A stretch of 6,765 nt of DNA from AA29 sp041481445 (GTDB taxonomy: Bacteria; Acidobacteriota; Vicinamibacteria; Fen-336), in contig JBGPBV010000246.1 of the NCBI GenBank assembly GCA_041481445.1, forward strand, positions 1 through 6,765, read 5' to 3'. Below the pieces are notes generated by a model. The model had not been told where the DNA came from, ran no database searches, and worked only from the letters and a program-made list of their open reading frames with translations. Positions 1-5,694 of this stretch are shown piece after piece. How positions within the stretch are numbered: position 1 is the stretch's first letter; every line of letters starts with the position of its first letter. The position numbers were made by a program, and so were the translations under genes.

Positions 1-534
1 GCCCCAGCCCCACTCCTGGTCGTAGATGGCGCCATGGCGCTCGATGACCCAGCCCATGTCGCCCGGGCGCGGGGCGCGCACCCGCAGCGTGCGTCCCTCG
101 GCGGCGACGCCTCCCAGGACCCGCTCGATCGCGCCCATCGAGGTCACCAGCCGACGCTCCCGCGTCTCTCCCAGCGGGGCCAGGAGGTCGCGGACCTGCG
201 CGCGCGCCTTCAGGTCGAGGGGCGCGAAGGCGCGGCGGCCGGCCGCGGTCAGGCGCAGGAGCTCCCGCCGGCGATCGCGTGGCGAGGGCTGGCGCGCGAC
301 GAAGCCCCGCCGGCGGAAGCCGGCCAGGATCCGGCTCAGGTACCCGCGGTCCAGCCCGAGAAGGGTCCCGAGAAGGGCGGCGGTGGGCGACTCGCGATGG
401 GCCAGCTCGTAGAGGACCCGCGCCTCCGCCAGCGAGAAGGGGCTGCCGAGCAGGCCCTCCTCCAGGATCCCCAGGCGCCGGGTGTAGAAGCGGTTGAAGC
501 GGCGCACGGCGGCGATGCGGTCGGCGGTCGGCAT
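1..534 (-). CDS. MarR-family regulator fused to a GNAT acetyltransferase domain (bifunctional HTH/GNAT), 3' part outside window
   Basis: Reading the minus strand from the ATG at 534 gives 178 codons with no stop, so the gene runs off the left edge. The N-terminus (MPTADRIAAVRRFNRFYTRR) leads into a winged helix of the MarR type. FSLAEARVLYELA (about residues 33-45) forms the helix before the HTH. LLGLDRGYLSRILAGFRRRG (58-77) is the recognition region. The wing carries SPRDRRRELLRLTAAGRRAF. From about residue 151 the motif LRVRAPRPGDMGWVIERHGA begins; it is the typical opening of the GNAT half in MarR-GNAT fusions. Such proteins are usually around 300 residues, so roughly 40% is missing here. 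MarR domains bind palindromic DNA as dimers and usually repress; the ligand and acetyl acceptor are unknown. No Shine-Dalgarno precedes the ATG, and a -10 box ends 7 bases upstream, suggesting a leaderless mRNA. The gene is divergent from the MFS/barrel operon. Confidence 0.9.
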   Translation of the reverse strand, partial: MPTADRIAAVRRFNRFYTRRLGILEEGLLGSPFSLAEARVLYELAHRESPTAALLGTLLGLDRGYLSRILAGFRRRGFVARQPSPRDRRRELLRLTAAGRRAFAPLDLKARAQVRDLLAPLGETRERRLVTSMGAIERVLGGVAAEGRTLRVRAPRPGDMGWVIERHGAIYDQEWGWG

Positions 535-571
535 GAGCGGGAGTGTCCGCCGAGATAGTTGACTCTGTCAA
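535..571 (-). promoter_or_regulatory. Candidate promoter of the MarR-GNAT gene, leaderless
   Basis: On the minus strand a perfect -35 box TTGACA (571-566) is followed after 18 bases by GACACT (547-542). GACACT keeps the A at position 2 and the T at position 6, the most important bases of a -10 box. Only 7 bases then separate it from the ATG at 534, so transcription would start at or next to the start codon. The absence of a Shine-Dalgarno fits this. The -10 box is weak, so the promoter call rests mainly on the -35 match, the spacing and the position. Confidence 0.5.
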
Positions 572-573
572 CT
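557..573. promoter_or_regulatory. Perfect 7-3-7 palindrome, candidate MarR operator
   Basis: The bases AGTTGAC-TCT-GTCAACT form an exact inverted repeat of 7 bp around a 3-bp spacer. The site is AT-richer than its surroundings. Its size and its TTGAC-N3-GTCAA core resemble operators bound by MarR-family dimers, and it lies 23 bp upstream of a MarR-GNAT start codon. It contains the TTGACA -35 box of that gene, so bound protein would block RNA polymerase, as expected for autorepression. It is about 70 bp upstream of the -10 box of the divergent MFS gene, so control of that side is possible but less direct. Confidence 0.75.
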
Positions 574-640
574 TATTTCGGGAGGGCGGGCGGAGCGCCG
601 CCCGGACCACGATCGCGGACCATGCCCACCTCCGCCCGTG

Positions 641-654
641 GCACTACAATCGCG
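641..654 (+). promoter_or_regulatory. -10 region of the MFS/barrel operon
   Basis: TACAAT at 645-650 is a 5/6 match to the bacterial -10 consensus in otherwise very GC-rich DNA, and it ends 12 bases before the ATG at 663. No good -35 box is seen 16-18 bases upstream. The expected start of transcription is around 656-658, giving an untranslated leader of only a few bases. The 14-base core GCACTACAATCGCG matches the cupin promoter at 4731-4744 in 12 positions, which strengthens both calls. Confidence 0.6.
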
Positions 655-662
655 CTCCGTCC

Positions 663-1958
663 ATGGCCCTCGACGCCCCCACCGCCTCCCCGCCCCTCCT
701 CACCCCCAACCAGGTCCGCGGCTTCTGGGCGGCCTGGGGGGGCTGGGCCCTGGACGGCATGGACTCCTTCATCTACGCGCTCGTGCTCTTCCCCGCCCTC
801 CGCGAGCTCCTCCCGCGGTCGGGACGGCCGGCCACTCCCGAGAACGTGGGCTTCTACGGCGGCCTCCTCTTCGCGCTGTTCCTCCTCGGCTGGGGCTTGT
901 CCCTCCTCTGGGGCCCGGTGGCCGATCGCTTCGGGCGCGTGCGCACGCTGATGCTCACGATCGTCTGCTACTCGCTGTTCACGTTCCTCGGATGCCTCGC
1001 GCAGACGGTGTGGCACCTGGCCGCCTTCCGCCTGCTCGCCGGCATCGGGATCGGCGGGGAATGGTCGATGGGGGGGACGTTCGTGGCCGAGGAGTGGCCG
1101 GAGGATCGCCGGGCGCGCGGCGCGGCCTGGATGCACACCGGCTACTACGTCGGCTTCTTCCTGGCCGCGATTGCCAACGCCACCGTGGGCGCCGCCTTCG
1201 GATGGCGGGCCATGTTCGCGCTGGGCGGCCTGCCCGCCTTCCTCGTGGCCTGGATCCGCCGGGGCGTGCGCGAGCCCGAGCGCTGGCAGCGCACGCGCGC
1301 GTCGGGCGCGCGCACGATGGGCGGGTCCTTCGCGGGCATCTTCTCCCCTGCCCTGCGGCGACGCACCATCCTGAACTCGACCTACCTGCTCGTCTCCATC
1401 GTCGGCCTGTGGGCGGGATCCGTCTACGTGCCGGCCTCCGTGACCTTCCTGGCCGGCAAGGCGGGGGCCGCCCCCGCCGAGGCCGCCCGCCTGGCCTCCT
1501 ACGGCACGATGCTCCTGTCGGTGGGGACGATCCTAGGATGCCTGGCCGTGCCCGCGCTGGCCGACCGCTTCGGCCGCCGCGGCGCCCTCGCCGCCTACTA
1601 CGCGATCATGCTGGTGTTCGTCGCCCTCGCCTTCGGCTACGTCTTCTATCTCGAGACGCACGCCCTCGGGCTGTTCCTCGCCTGCCTCTTCTTCCTGGGG
1701 CTCGGCGGCGCCAACTTCGCCGTCTACACGCTGTGGCTGCCCGAGCAGTACCCCACGGAATGCCGCGCCAGCGCGTTCGCCTTCGCCACCTCCGCCGGTC
1801 GGTTCGTGGGGGCCGGCATCACCTTCCTCGTGGGCGCGGGCGTCGCGCACTTCCATACCATCGGCCTGCCGGTGGCACTCACCTCGCTCGCGTTCGCGAT
1901 CGGCCTCGCGCTGCTTCCGATGGGCACGGAGACGCGGGGACGCGCCCTGCCCGCCTGA
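663..1958 (+). CDS. MFS transporter, metabolite (organic acid or sugar):H+ symporter type
   Basis: The 431-residue product is a 12-helix major facilitator in the inner membrane, probably moving an organic anion or sugar with protons; the substrate cannot be read from the sequence. TM1 carries the acidic pair DGMD (31-34), seen in sialate, lactate and aromatic-acid symporters. Motif A is present in both halves: GPVADRFGRVR (84-94) and ALADRFGRR (298-306). RLLAGIGIGGEWSMGG (123-138) and EEWPEDRR (143-150) follow TM4, and the second half has PEQYPTECR (360-368). The C-terminal MGTETRG (420-426) resembles the PETKG motif of sugar porters. The ATG at 663 was chosen because the frame's earlier GTG at 543 would add 40 non-conserved residues and read through the promoter and operator. 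No Shine-Dalgarno is evident. The gene ends 3 bases before the next ATG, so the two form an operon. A MarR-GNAT regulator is divergent upstream. Confidence 0.9.
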   Translation: MALDAPTASPPLLTPNQVRGFWAAWGGWALDGMDSFIYALVLFPALRELLPRSGRPATPENVGFYGGLLFALFLLGWGLSLLWGPVADRFGRVRTLMLTIVCYSLFTFLGCLAQTVWHLAAFRLLAGIGIGGEWSMGGTFVAEEWPEDRRARGAAWMHTGYYVGFFLAAIANATVGAAFGWRAMFALGGLPAFLVAWIRRGVREPERWQRTRASGARTMGGSFAGIFSPALRRRTILNSTYLLVSIVGLWAGSVYVPASVTFLAGKAGAAPAEAARLASYGTMLLSVGTILGCLAVPALADRFGRRGALAAYYAIMLVFVALAFGYVFYLETHALGLFLACLFFLGLGGANFAVYTLWLPEQYPTECRASAFAFATSAGRFVGAGITFLVGAGVAHFHTIGLPVALTSLAFAIGLALLPMGTETRGRALPA

Positions 1959-1961
1959 GCG

Positions 1962-3290
1962 ATGTCCCCCGTGCGCACGGCCGTCCTGATGCTGGCCGGG
2001 CTGGTCGCGATCCCGCACGCCGCCCGCGCCGGCGCGCCCCCCGGACACGAGGGCACGCTGGGCGCCTACCCGATGGACCGCGACGCTTCGGGCACGAGCT
2101 GGCAGCCGGAGTCCTTCGGGATGTCCGGCCTGCACGCCTGGACGGGGTCGTGGCGGCTCATGGCCCACGCCGACGTCTTCGCCGTCTTCACCGACCAGGG
2201 CGGGCCGCGCGGCGGCCGGCAGTGGTTCAGCACGAACATGGCGATGGCGGCGGCCAGCCGCACGGTGGGCCGCGGGATGCTGACCCTGCGCGCGATGCTG
2301 TCGCTGGAGCCGCTGATGGGCCCGATGGGCTACCGGGAGGTCCTCCAGACCGGCGAGACCGCGGACGGGCGCACGCACCTCCTGAACTACCAGCACCCGC
2401 ACGACCTGACGATGGAGCTGGCCACGATCTACTCGCACCCGCTGGGCGCGCGCACGAGCGCGTACGCGTACCTCGGGTTGCCCGGAGAGCCGGCGGTGGG
2501 CCCGCCCGCGTTCATGCACCGTGCCTCCGCGGTCGAGATCCCGACGGCGCCCCTGGGCCACCACTGGCTCGACTCCACCCACATCGCGTACGGGGTGGCG
2601 ACCGCGGGCCTCGTCCACGGCGGCCTCAAGGTCGAGGCCTCCGCGTTCAACGGCCACGAGCCGGACGCCCATCGCTGGGACGTCGAGGCGCCGCGCCTCG
2701 GCTCCTGGGCGGCGCGCCTCACCGCCAACCCCTGGCCCTGGCTCTCCGCCCAGGTCAGCCTGGCGGAGATGCAGGGGCCGGAGATCCTGCACCCCACGAT
2801 CGACGTGCGCCGCTACACGGCCTCGGTGAGCTACGGCGGCGGCGGGTTCCTCCGGCCGCAGGCCACCGTGGCCTGGGGCCGGAACGTCCGCAGCGCGGAC
2901 CTGCCCACGTCGTGCCCGCTCGCGGCCCTGCCCGCGGCGTACGCGACCGCCTGCGCGGCGCCGGCCGGCCCGCCCTACCAGCCGTCGCGGACCTCGGACG
3001 CCCTCCTCGCGGAGGCGACCGTCCGGCTGGGCGACCCGCACGCCGTGTTCTTCCGCGCGGAGTGGGTCGAGAAGGACGAGCTGTTCCCGTCCTACGACCC
3101 GTTCTACATCCGGGTCTTCCCGGTGTCGTCGGTGCAGGCAGGCTATCGCTACGAGCTTCCGCTGCGCGGCCCCGTGGCCCTGGGCCTGGGCGCCTCGGGC
3201 GCGGTCGCGATCCTGCCCGAATTCCTCGCCAACGAGTACGGCCACCGGCCGCTGTCCTACTGGATCTTCGCCAGCGCGCGGCTGCGCTGA
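1962..3290 (+). CDS. Exported protein of an uncharacterised conserved family, probable outer-membrane beta-barrel
   Basis: The 442-residue product starts with a Sec signal peptide: a hydrophobic stretch at 6-18 and likely cleavage after ARA (21-23). I recognise the family from repeated motifs, though it is usually annotated only as hypothetical: GTSWQPE (44-50), WFSTN (88-92), MLSLEPL (112-118), LQTGE (128-132), QHPHDLTMELA (144-154), GEPAVGPPAFMHRASA (175-190), HHWLDSTHI (200-208) and FNGHEPDAHRWD (229-240). Many short alternating hydrophobic stretches and aromatic residues suggest beta strands, and there is no second TM helix. The final residues YWIFASARLR are strand-like but lack a terminal aromatic. 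Histidines and methionines cluster in the conserved motifs. Cysteines 318 and 331 bracket an Ala/Pro-rich insert and might form a disulfide. The ATG lies 3 bases after the MFS stop with no clear Shine-Dalgarno, implying translational coupling. Localisation is inferred, function unknown. Confidence 0.85.
   Translation: MSPVRTAVLMLAGLVAIPHAARAGAPPGHEGTLGAYPMDRDASGTSWQPESFGMSGLHAWTGSWRLMAHADVFAVFTDQGGPRGGRQWFSTNMAMAAASRTVGRGMLTLRAMLSLEPLMGPMGYREVLQTGETADGRTHLLNYQHPHDLTMELATIYSHPLGARTSAYAYLGLPGEPAVGPPAFMHRASAVEIPTAPLGHHWLDSTHIAYGVATAGLVHGGLKVEASAFNGHEPDAHRWDVEAPRLGSWAARLTANPWPWLSAQVSLAEMQGPEILHPTIDVRRYTASVSYGGGGFLRPQATVAWGRNVRSADLPTSCPLAALPAAYATACAAPAGPPYQPSRTSDALLAEATVRLGDPHAVFFRAEWVEKDELFPSYDPFYIRVFPVSSVQAGYRYELPLRGPVALGLGASGAVAILPEFLANEYGHRPLSYWIFASARLR
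3272..3289 (+). other. Short GC-only hairpin across the stop codon of the barrel gene
   Basis: CAGCGC (3272-3277) and GCGCTG (3284-3289) are inverted repeats around a 6-base loop, overlapping the TGA of the exported-protein gene. The convergent MATE gene ends 11 bases away. No T-run follows on either strand, so this is not a standard intrinsic terminator. In DNA this GC-rich a 6-bp repeat may be chance. Confidence 0.25.
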
Positions 3291-3300
3291 GCGCGGCCGA

Positions 3301-4755
3301 TCAGGCCCCCGCCACCGCCTCGTCGAGCTCGGGCACGTGGGGCTCGATCACGCGAAGGGAGCGCCACCGTCCGGCCCGGAACCGGCGCATCACGAGGATC
3401 CCGAGCAGGCCGATGTAGGCGGTGGCCGCGCACCAGGCCACGTAGACGCCCGCGTGGCCCTTCACGCACAAGAGCCAGGCGGGGACGAGCATGGCCCCCC
3501 ACGAGAGCACGACCGTGGCGGCGAGCGGGTAGAACGTGTCGCCCGCCCCGCGCAGGGCGGCCGCGAAGATCACGTTCATCATGTCGAACAGGGTGTAGAA
3601 GGCGACGAAGCGCAGCAGCACCACCGCGATCGGCGCGACCTGGGCGAAGGCGGCGGGGTCCGCGCCCGCGGCGTAGGGCCAGAGCAGGGCCCGGGGCAGG
3701 AGGAGATAGAGGGCGCCGCAGGCCGTCATGTAGACGAGGCTCATCCAGAACGCGGACCAGGTGGCGCGCTCGGCCACGTCGGGGCGATCCGCCCCCAGGT
3801 GCCGGCCCACCACCGCGCTCACCGCGACCCCCAGGCCCAGCATCGGCATGAACACGATCATGTTCAGGTTGAACGTGATCCCGGTGGCGGCCAGGGGGGC
3901 CGTGCCCAGGCGGCCCACGATCATCATGAAGATGCCGAACGCGAGGATCTCCAGCGAGTACGAGAGCCCGCTCGGGAGCCCGAAGCGGAGGAGGCGCAGG
4001 AGGAGCGCGGGCTCGAAGCGCCACCCCGACGCCGTCGCATACGCGCGGCGGTACGCCGGCCGGAAGAGCAGGGCTACAAACGCGAGGGCGCCCACCGTCT
4101 GCGAGACCACGGTCGCCCAGGCCGCCCCCGCCACTCCCGCCCGCGGGAAGCCCCCGCGGCCGAAGATCCAGAGGACGTCGAGCACCACGTTCACCGCCGT
4201 CGAGAGGACGTTCACGAGCAGCACGACCCGCGTCTCGCCGCGGCCGGCGAAGAAGGTGGCCAGGGTCGCCATCAGCACGACCGGGAACGCGCCCCGCATG
4301 AGGATGGTCGAGAAGGTCACTTCGGCCGCGCGCACGGCCGGAGGATGCCCGGCCAGGGCGAAGACGGGGACGGCCAAGGGCGAGAGGAGGGCGATGAGCA
4401 CCCCCGCCGCGAGCGAGAAGTAGAATCCCTGCCAGATCGCCGGTCCGACCCGCCCCGGCCGCCCCGCCCCCACGTACTGCGCGATGAACGTGGTCAGGTA
4501 CTCGCCGGTGCCGGAGAAGAGCCCCACCACCGCGATGGTCGTGATCTGGCCGGTGACCGCCCCCCCCACCGCCTCCGCCGAGAACCAGGTCAGGAACAGG
4601 CGGTCGACGAACGTCTGCACCGTGAACGACATGTGCGCGAGCATGAGCGGGTAGGCGATGGCCAGGACCTCGCGGCCGCCGCCCGGCCCGTCCCAGAATC
4701 GCCTGAGAGCGTCGCGGAGTCGCACACCCTGCACTATAGTCGCGTCATCACTCAC
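3301..4755 (-). CDS. MATE-family multidrug efflux transporter (DinF/NorM-like)
   Basis: The 484-residue product is an inner-membrane antiporter of the multidrug and toxin extrusion family, expected to export drugs or metabolites using an H+ or Na+ gradient. It has about 12 hydrophobic helices in two homologous halves. The paired signatures are AQYVGAGRPGRVG (92-104) and VGRHLGADRPDVAER (316-330). Other family marks are an acidic residue in TM1 (TFVDRLF, D51), FFAGRGETR (168-176), the VNVVLDVLWIFG segment (188-199) followed by AGVAGAAWATVVSQ (206-219), and LRGAGDT (401-407). Length is normal. The start is uncertain. The GTG at 4755 gives the longest frame but has no Shine-Dalgarno and would place the cupin promoter inside this gene. 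GTG codons at 4734 and 4725 are alternatives; the one at 4725 lies about 8 bases past a -10 box read on the minus strand and would be leaderless. The protein converges on the barrel gene (10-bp gap) and diverges from the cupin. The substrate is unknown. Confidence 0.9.
   Translation of the reverse strand: MSDDATIVQGVRLRDALRRFWDGPGGGREVLAIAYPLMLAHMSFTVQTFVDRLFLTWFSAEAVGGAVTGQITTIAVVGLFSGTGEYLTTFIAQYVGAGRPGRVGPAIWQGFYFSLAAGVLIALLSPLAVPVFALAGHPPAVRAAEVTFSTILMRGAFPVVLMATLATFFAGRGETRVVLLVNVLSTAVNVVLDVLWIFGRGGFPRAGVAGAAWATVVSQTVGALAFVALLFRPAYRRAYATASGWRFEPALLLRLLRFGLPSGLSYSLEILAFGIFMMIVGRLGTAPLAATGITFNLNMIVFMPMLGLGVAVSAVVGRHLGADRPDVAERATWSAFWMSLVYMTACGALYLLLPRALLWPYAAGADPAAFAQVAPIAVVLLRFVAFYTLFDMMNVIFAAALRGAGDTFYPLAATVVLSWGAMLVPAWLLCVKGHAGVYVAWCAATAYIGLLGILVMRRFRAGRWRSLRVIEPHVPELDEAVAGA
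4731..4744. promoter_or_regulatory. Divergent promoter core of the cupin and MATE genes with palindromic -10 box
   Basis: ACTATAGT (4733-4740) is an exact 8-bp palindrome, so TATAGT is present as a -10 hexamer on both strands: 4735-4740 plus, 4738-4733 minus. On the plus strand it lies 26 bases before the cupin ATG, giving a short leader that contains the Shine-Dalgarno. On the minus strand, transcription would start near 4726, at a candidate GTG start of the MATE gene. No convincing -35 box is visible on either side. The flanking bases GCAC and CGCG are the same as in the MFS promoter at 641-654. Confidence 0.55.
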
Positions 4756-4761
4756 GGGAGG
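4756..4761 (+). promoter_or_regulatory. Shine-Dalgarno of the cupin gene
   Basis: GGGAGG lies 5 bases before the ATG at 4767 and fixes that start. It is one of only two clear ribosome-binding sites in the window. The other six-base site, GAGAGG, precedes trxC on the minus strand (5679-5674). Confidence 0.8.
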
Positions 4762-4766
4762 TCGAC

Positions 4767-5216
4767 ATGCCCAGGGTCCTTCTCGCTCTCCTCGCCGGCA
4801 TCGCCATCGGGGCCACGGCCACCAGCGGGCACTCGGGACCCGCGGTGATGGGCTCCACCGCGGTCTCGTGGGAGGAGATCCAGGCCAAGCCGTCCGGCAC
4901 CGGCATGACCAAGGCCAAGCAGGTCTTCAAGGACCCCACGGCGACCCTCGACGAGCTCGAGCTGCACGTGTCCACGCTCCCCGCCGGCGAGTCGCCCCAT
5001 CCGCCGCACAAGCACCCGGACGAGGAGATCGTCATCATCAAGGAGGGCACGGTGGAGGCGATGGTGGGCGGCCAGACCAAGCGCGTCGGCCCCGGGTCCG
5101 TGATCTTCCAGGCCTCCAACCAGATGCACGGGATGCGCAACGTCGGCGACGGGCCCGCCGTCTACCACGTGATCCGGTGGAACTCGCCGGGCATGCTCAA
5201 GGCCAAGCCGCAGTAG
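4767..5216 (+). CDS. Small exported cupin-domain protein
   Basis: The 149-residue product has a Sec-type signal peptide (VLLALLAGIAIGA, residues 4-16, with possible cleavage after ATA at 16-18), so it probably works in the periplasm or tethered to the membrane. The rest is a single cupin_2 barrel. Motif 1 runs from G74 to G94 with H81, H83 and E87. Motif 2 is PGSVIFQASNQMHGMRN (109-125) with H121 and N125. H81, H83, E87 and H121 are the usual metal ligands and all are present, so a metal-binding and perhaps enzymatic fold is likely, with an unknown substrate. Ligand-binding or stress-related roles are equally possible for such single-domain cupins. The start is fixed by a Shine-Dalgarno 5 bases upstream. 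The gene is monocistronic, divergent from the MATE gene and convergent with trxC. Confidence 0.88.
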   Translation: MPRVLLALLAGIAIGATATSGHSGPAVMGSTAVSWEEIQAKPSGTGMTKAKQVFKDPTATLDELELHVSTLPAGESPHPPHKHPDEEIVIIKEGTVEAMVGGQTKRVGPGSVIFQASNQMHGMRNVGDGPAVYHVIRWNSPGMLKAKPQ

Positions 5217-5224
5217 GCAGCGGC

Positions 5225-5256
5225 GCGAGCCTCTCCGGAGACCGATCAGGCCTCGC
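5225..5256. terminator. Weak hairpin between convergent cupin and trxC genes
   Basis: The 29-bp gap between the two stop codons contains the exact 10-bp palindrome TCTCCGGAGA (5232-5241). An outer pair GCGAG (5225-5229) and CTCGC (5252-5256) could extend it into a larger structure reaching into the end of trxC. Symmetry would allow it to act in both directions. No T-run is present on either strand, so a role in termination is only suggested by position. Confidence 0.3.
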
Positions 5257-5668
5257 GGAGCCAGCTCTCGAGCTCGGTGTGCGCGACGTACCCGGGGTGC
5301 TGGCGCACCACCCGGCCGTCCTTCATCACCATGAAGTTCGGGATGCCCTGGACTCCGTAGCGTTGAGCCAGGTCGGGGTGCTTGTCCGTGTCCACCTTGA
5401 GGACCAGGGCCCGGCCCGCCATCTCGCTCGCCGTGCGATGCACCTCGGGGGCGGCCATCCGGCACGGGCCGCACCAGGCGGCCCAGAAGTCGACGAGCAC
5501 GGGGACCTTCGCCTTGCCGGTGATGTCGTCGAACGTCTCGGCGTCCGCGTCGATCGGCTCGTCGACGGGAGGGAGCGCGGCCTGGCAGGCGCCACACCGG
5601 CCGGTGTCGGCGAGATGCTCGGGGGGAACGCGGTTCTTCTTGCCGCAGCTCGGGCACGTCCGGATCAT
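5246..5668 (-). CDS. trxC: Thioredoxin 2 (zinc-ribbon thioredoxin, TrxC-type)
   Basis: This 140-residue cytoplasmic protein-disulfide reductase has the two-part layout of thioredoxin 2. The N-terminal zinc ribbon has two CxxC pairs, CPSC (5-8) and CGAC (25-28). The thioredoxin fold follows with the active site FWAAWCGPCR (61-70), the dithiol C66/C69, and the cis-proline loop GIPNF with P110. MVMKDGRVV (113-121) and the final helix complete the fold. Length matches the family (about 140). The ATG at 5668 was chosen because the zinc-ribbon homology begins there and a Shine-Dalgarno, GAGAGG (5679-5674), lies 5 bases upstream. The frame stays open further upstream, but only across the neighbouring gene. 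It lies 26 bp downstream of the Omp85-like gene on the same strand, so the two are probably co-transcribed. Thioredoxin 2 responds to oxidative stress in other bacteria; no such site is seen here. Confidence 0.95.
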   Translation of the reverse strand: MIRTCPSCGKKNRVPPEHLADTGRCGACQAALPPVDEPIDADAETFDDITGKAKVPVLVDFWAAWCGPCRMAAPEVHRTASEMAGRALVLKVDTDKHPDLAQRYGVQGIPNFMVMKDGRVVRQHPGYVAHTELESWLREA

Positions 5669-5680
5669 CGATACCTCTCT

Positions 5681-5694
5681 TCGGAAGCTTCCGA
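5681..5694. repeat. Perfect 14-bp palindrome between the Omp85-like gene and trxC
   Basis: TCGGAAGCTTCCGA is exactly self-complementary. It starts immediately after the TGA of the Omp85-like gene and ends just before the AGAGAGG that precedes trxC. In RNA it could fold as a 5-bp stem with an AGCU loop. In DNA it could be a dimer binding site. No T-run follows, so it is not a typical terminator. It might separate expression of the two cistrons or protect a processed mRNA end. Confidence 0.5.

Noticed and set aside
34..558. Plus-strand frames opposite the MarR-GNAT gene
   Set aside because: The minus strand gives a textbook MarR winged helix and the start of a GNAT domain, open to the window edge. 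The plus-strand frames have no recognisable features.
543..662. 40-residue N-terminal extension of the MFS protein from a GTG at 543
   Set aside because: It would read through the palindromic operator and the -10 box, and has no MFS homology. The ATG at 663 gives a normal N-terminus.
1533..3245. 570-codon minus-strand frame opposite the MFS and barrel genes
   Set aside because: It is low-complexity (Arg, Gly, Ala, Glu, Val, His-rich) and has no motif, while the plus-strand proteins carry clear family signatures.
638..3418. Uninterrupted 926-codon frame on the plus strand spanning two genes
   Set aside because: It is offset from both the MFS and exported-protein frames, is dominated by Arg, Pro, Gly and Ala, and has no recognisable domain. 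It arises because stop codons are rare in GC-rich DNA.
3337..4848. 503-codon plus-strand frame opposite the MATE gene
   Set aside because: The predicted protein is a charged, repetitive shadow. The opposite strand encodes an unmistakable MATE transporter.
4752..5657. 301-codon minus-strand frame spanning the cupin and trxC genes
   Set aside because: It is out of frame with trxC and antisense to the cupin, and its Arg/Gly/His-rich composition is typical of shadow frames.
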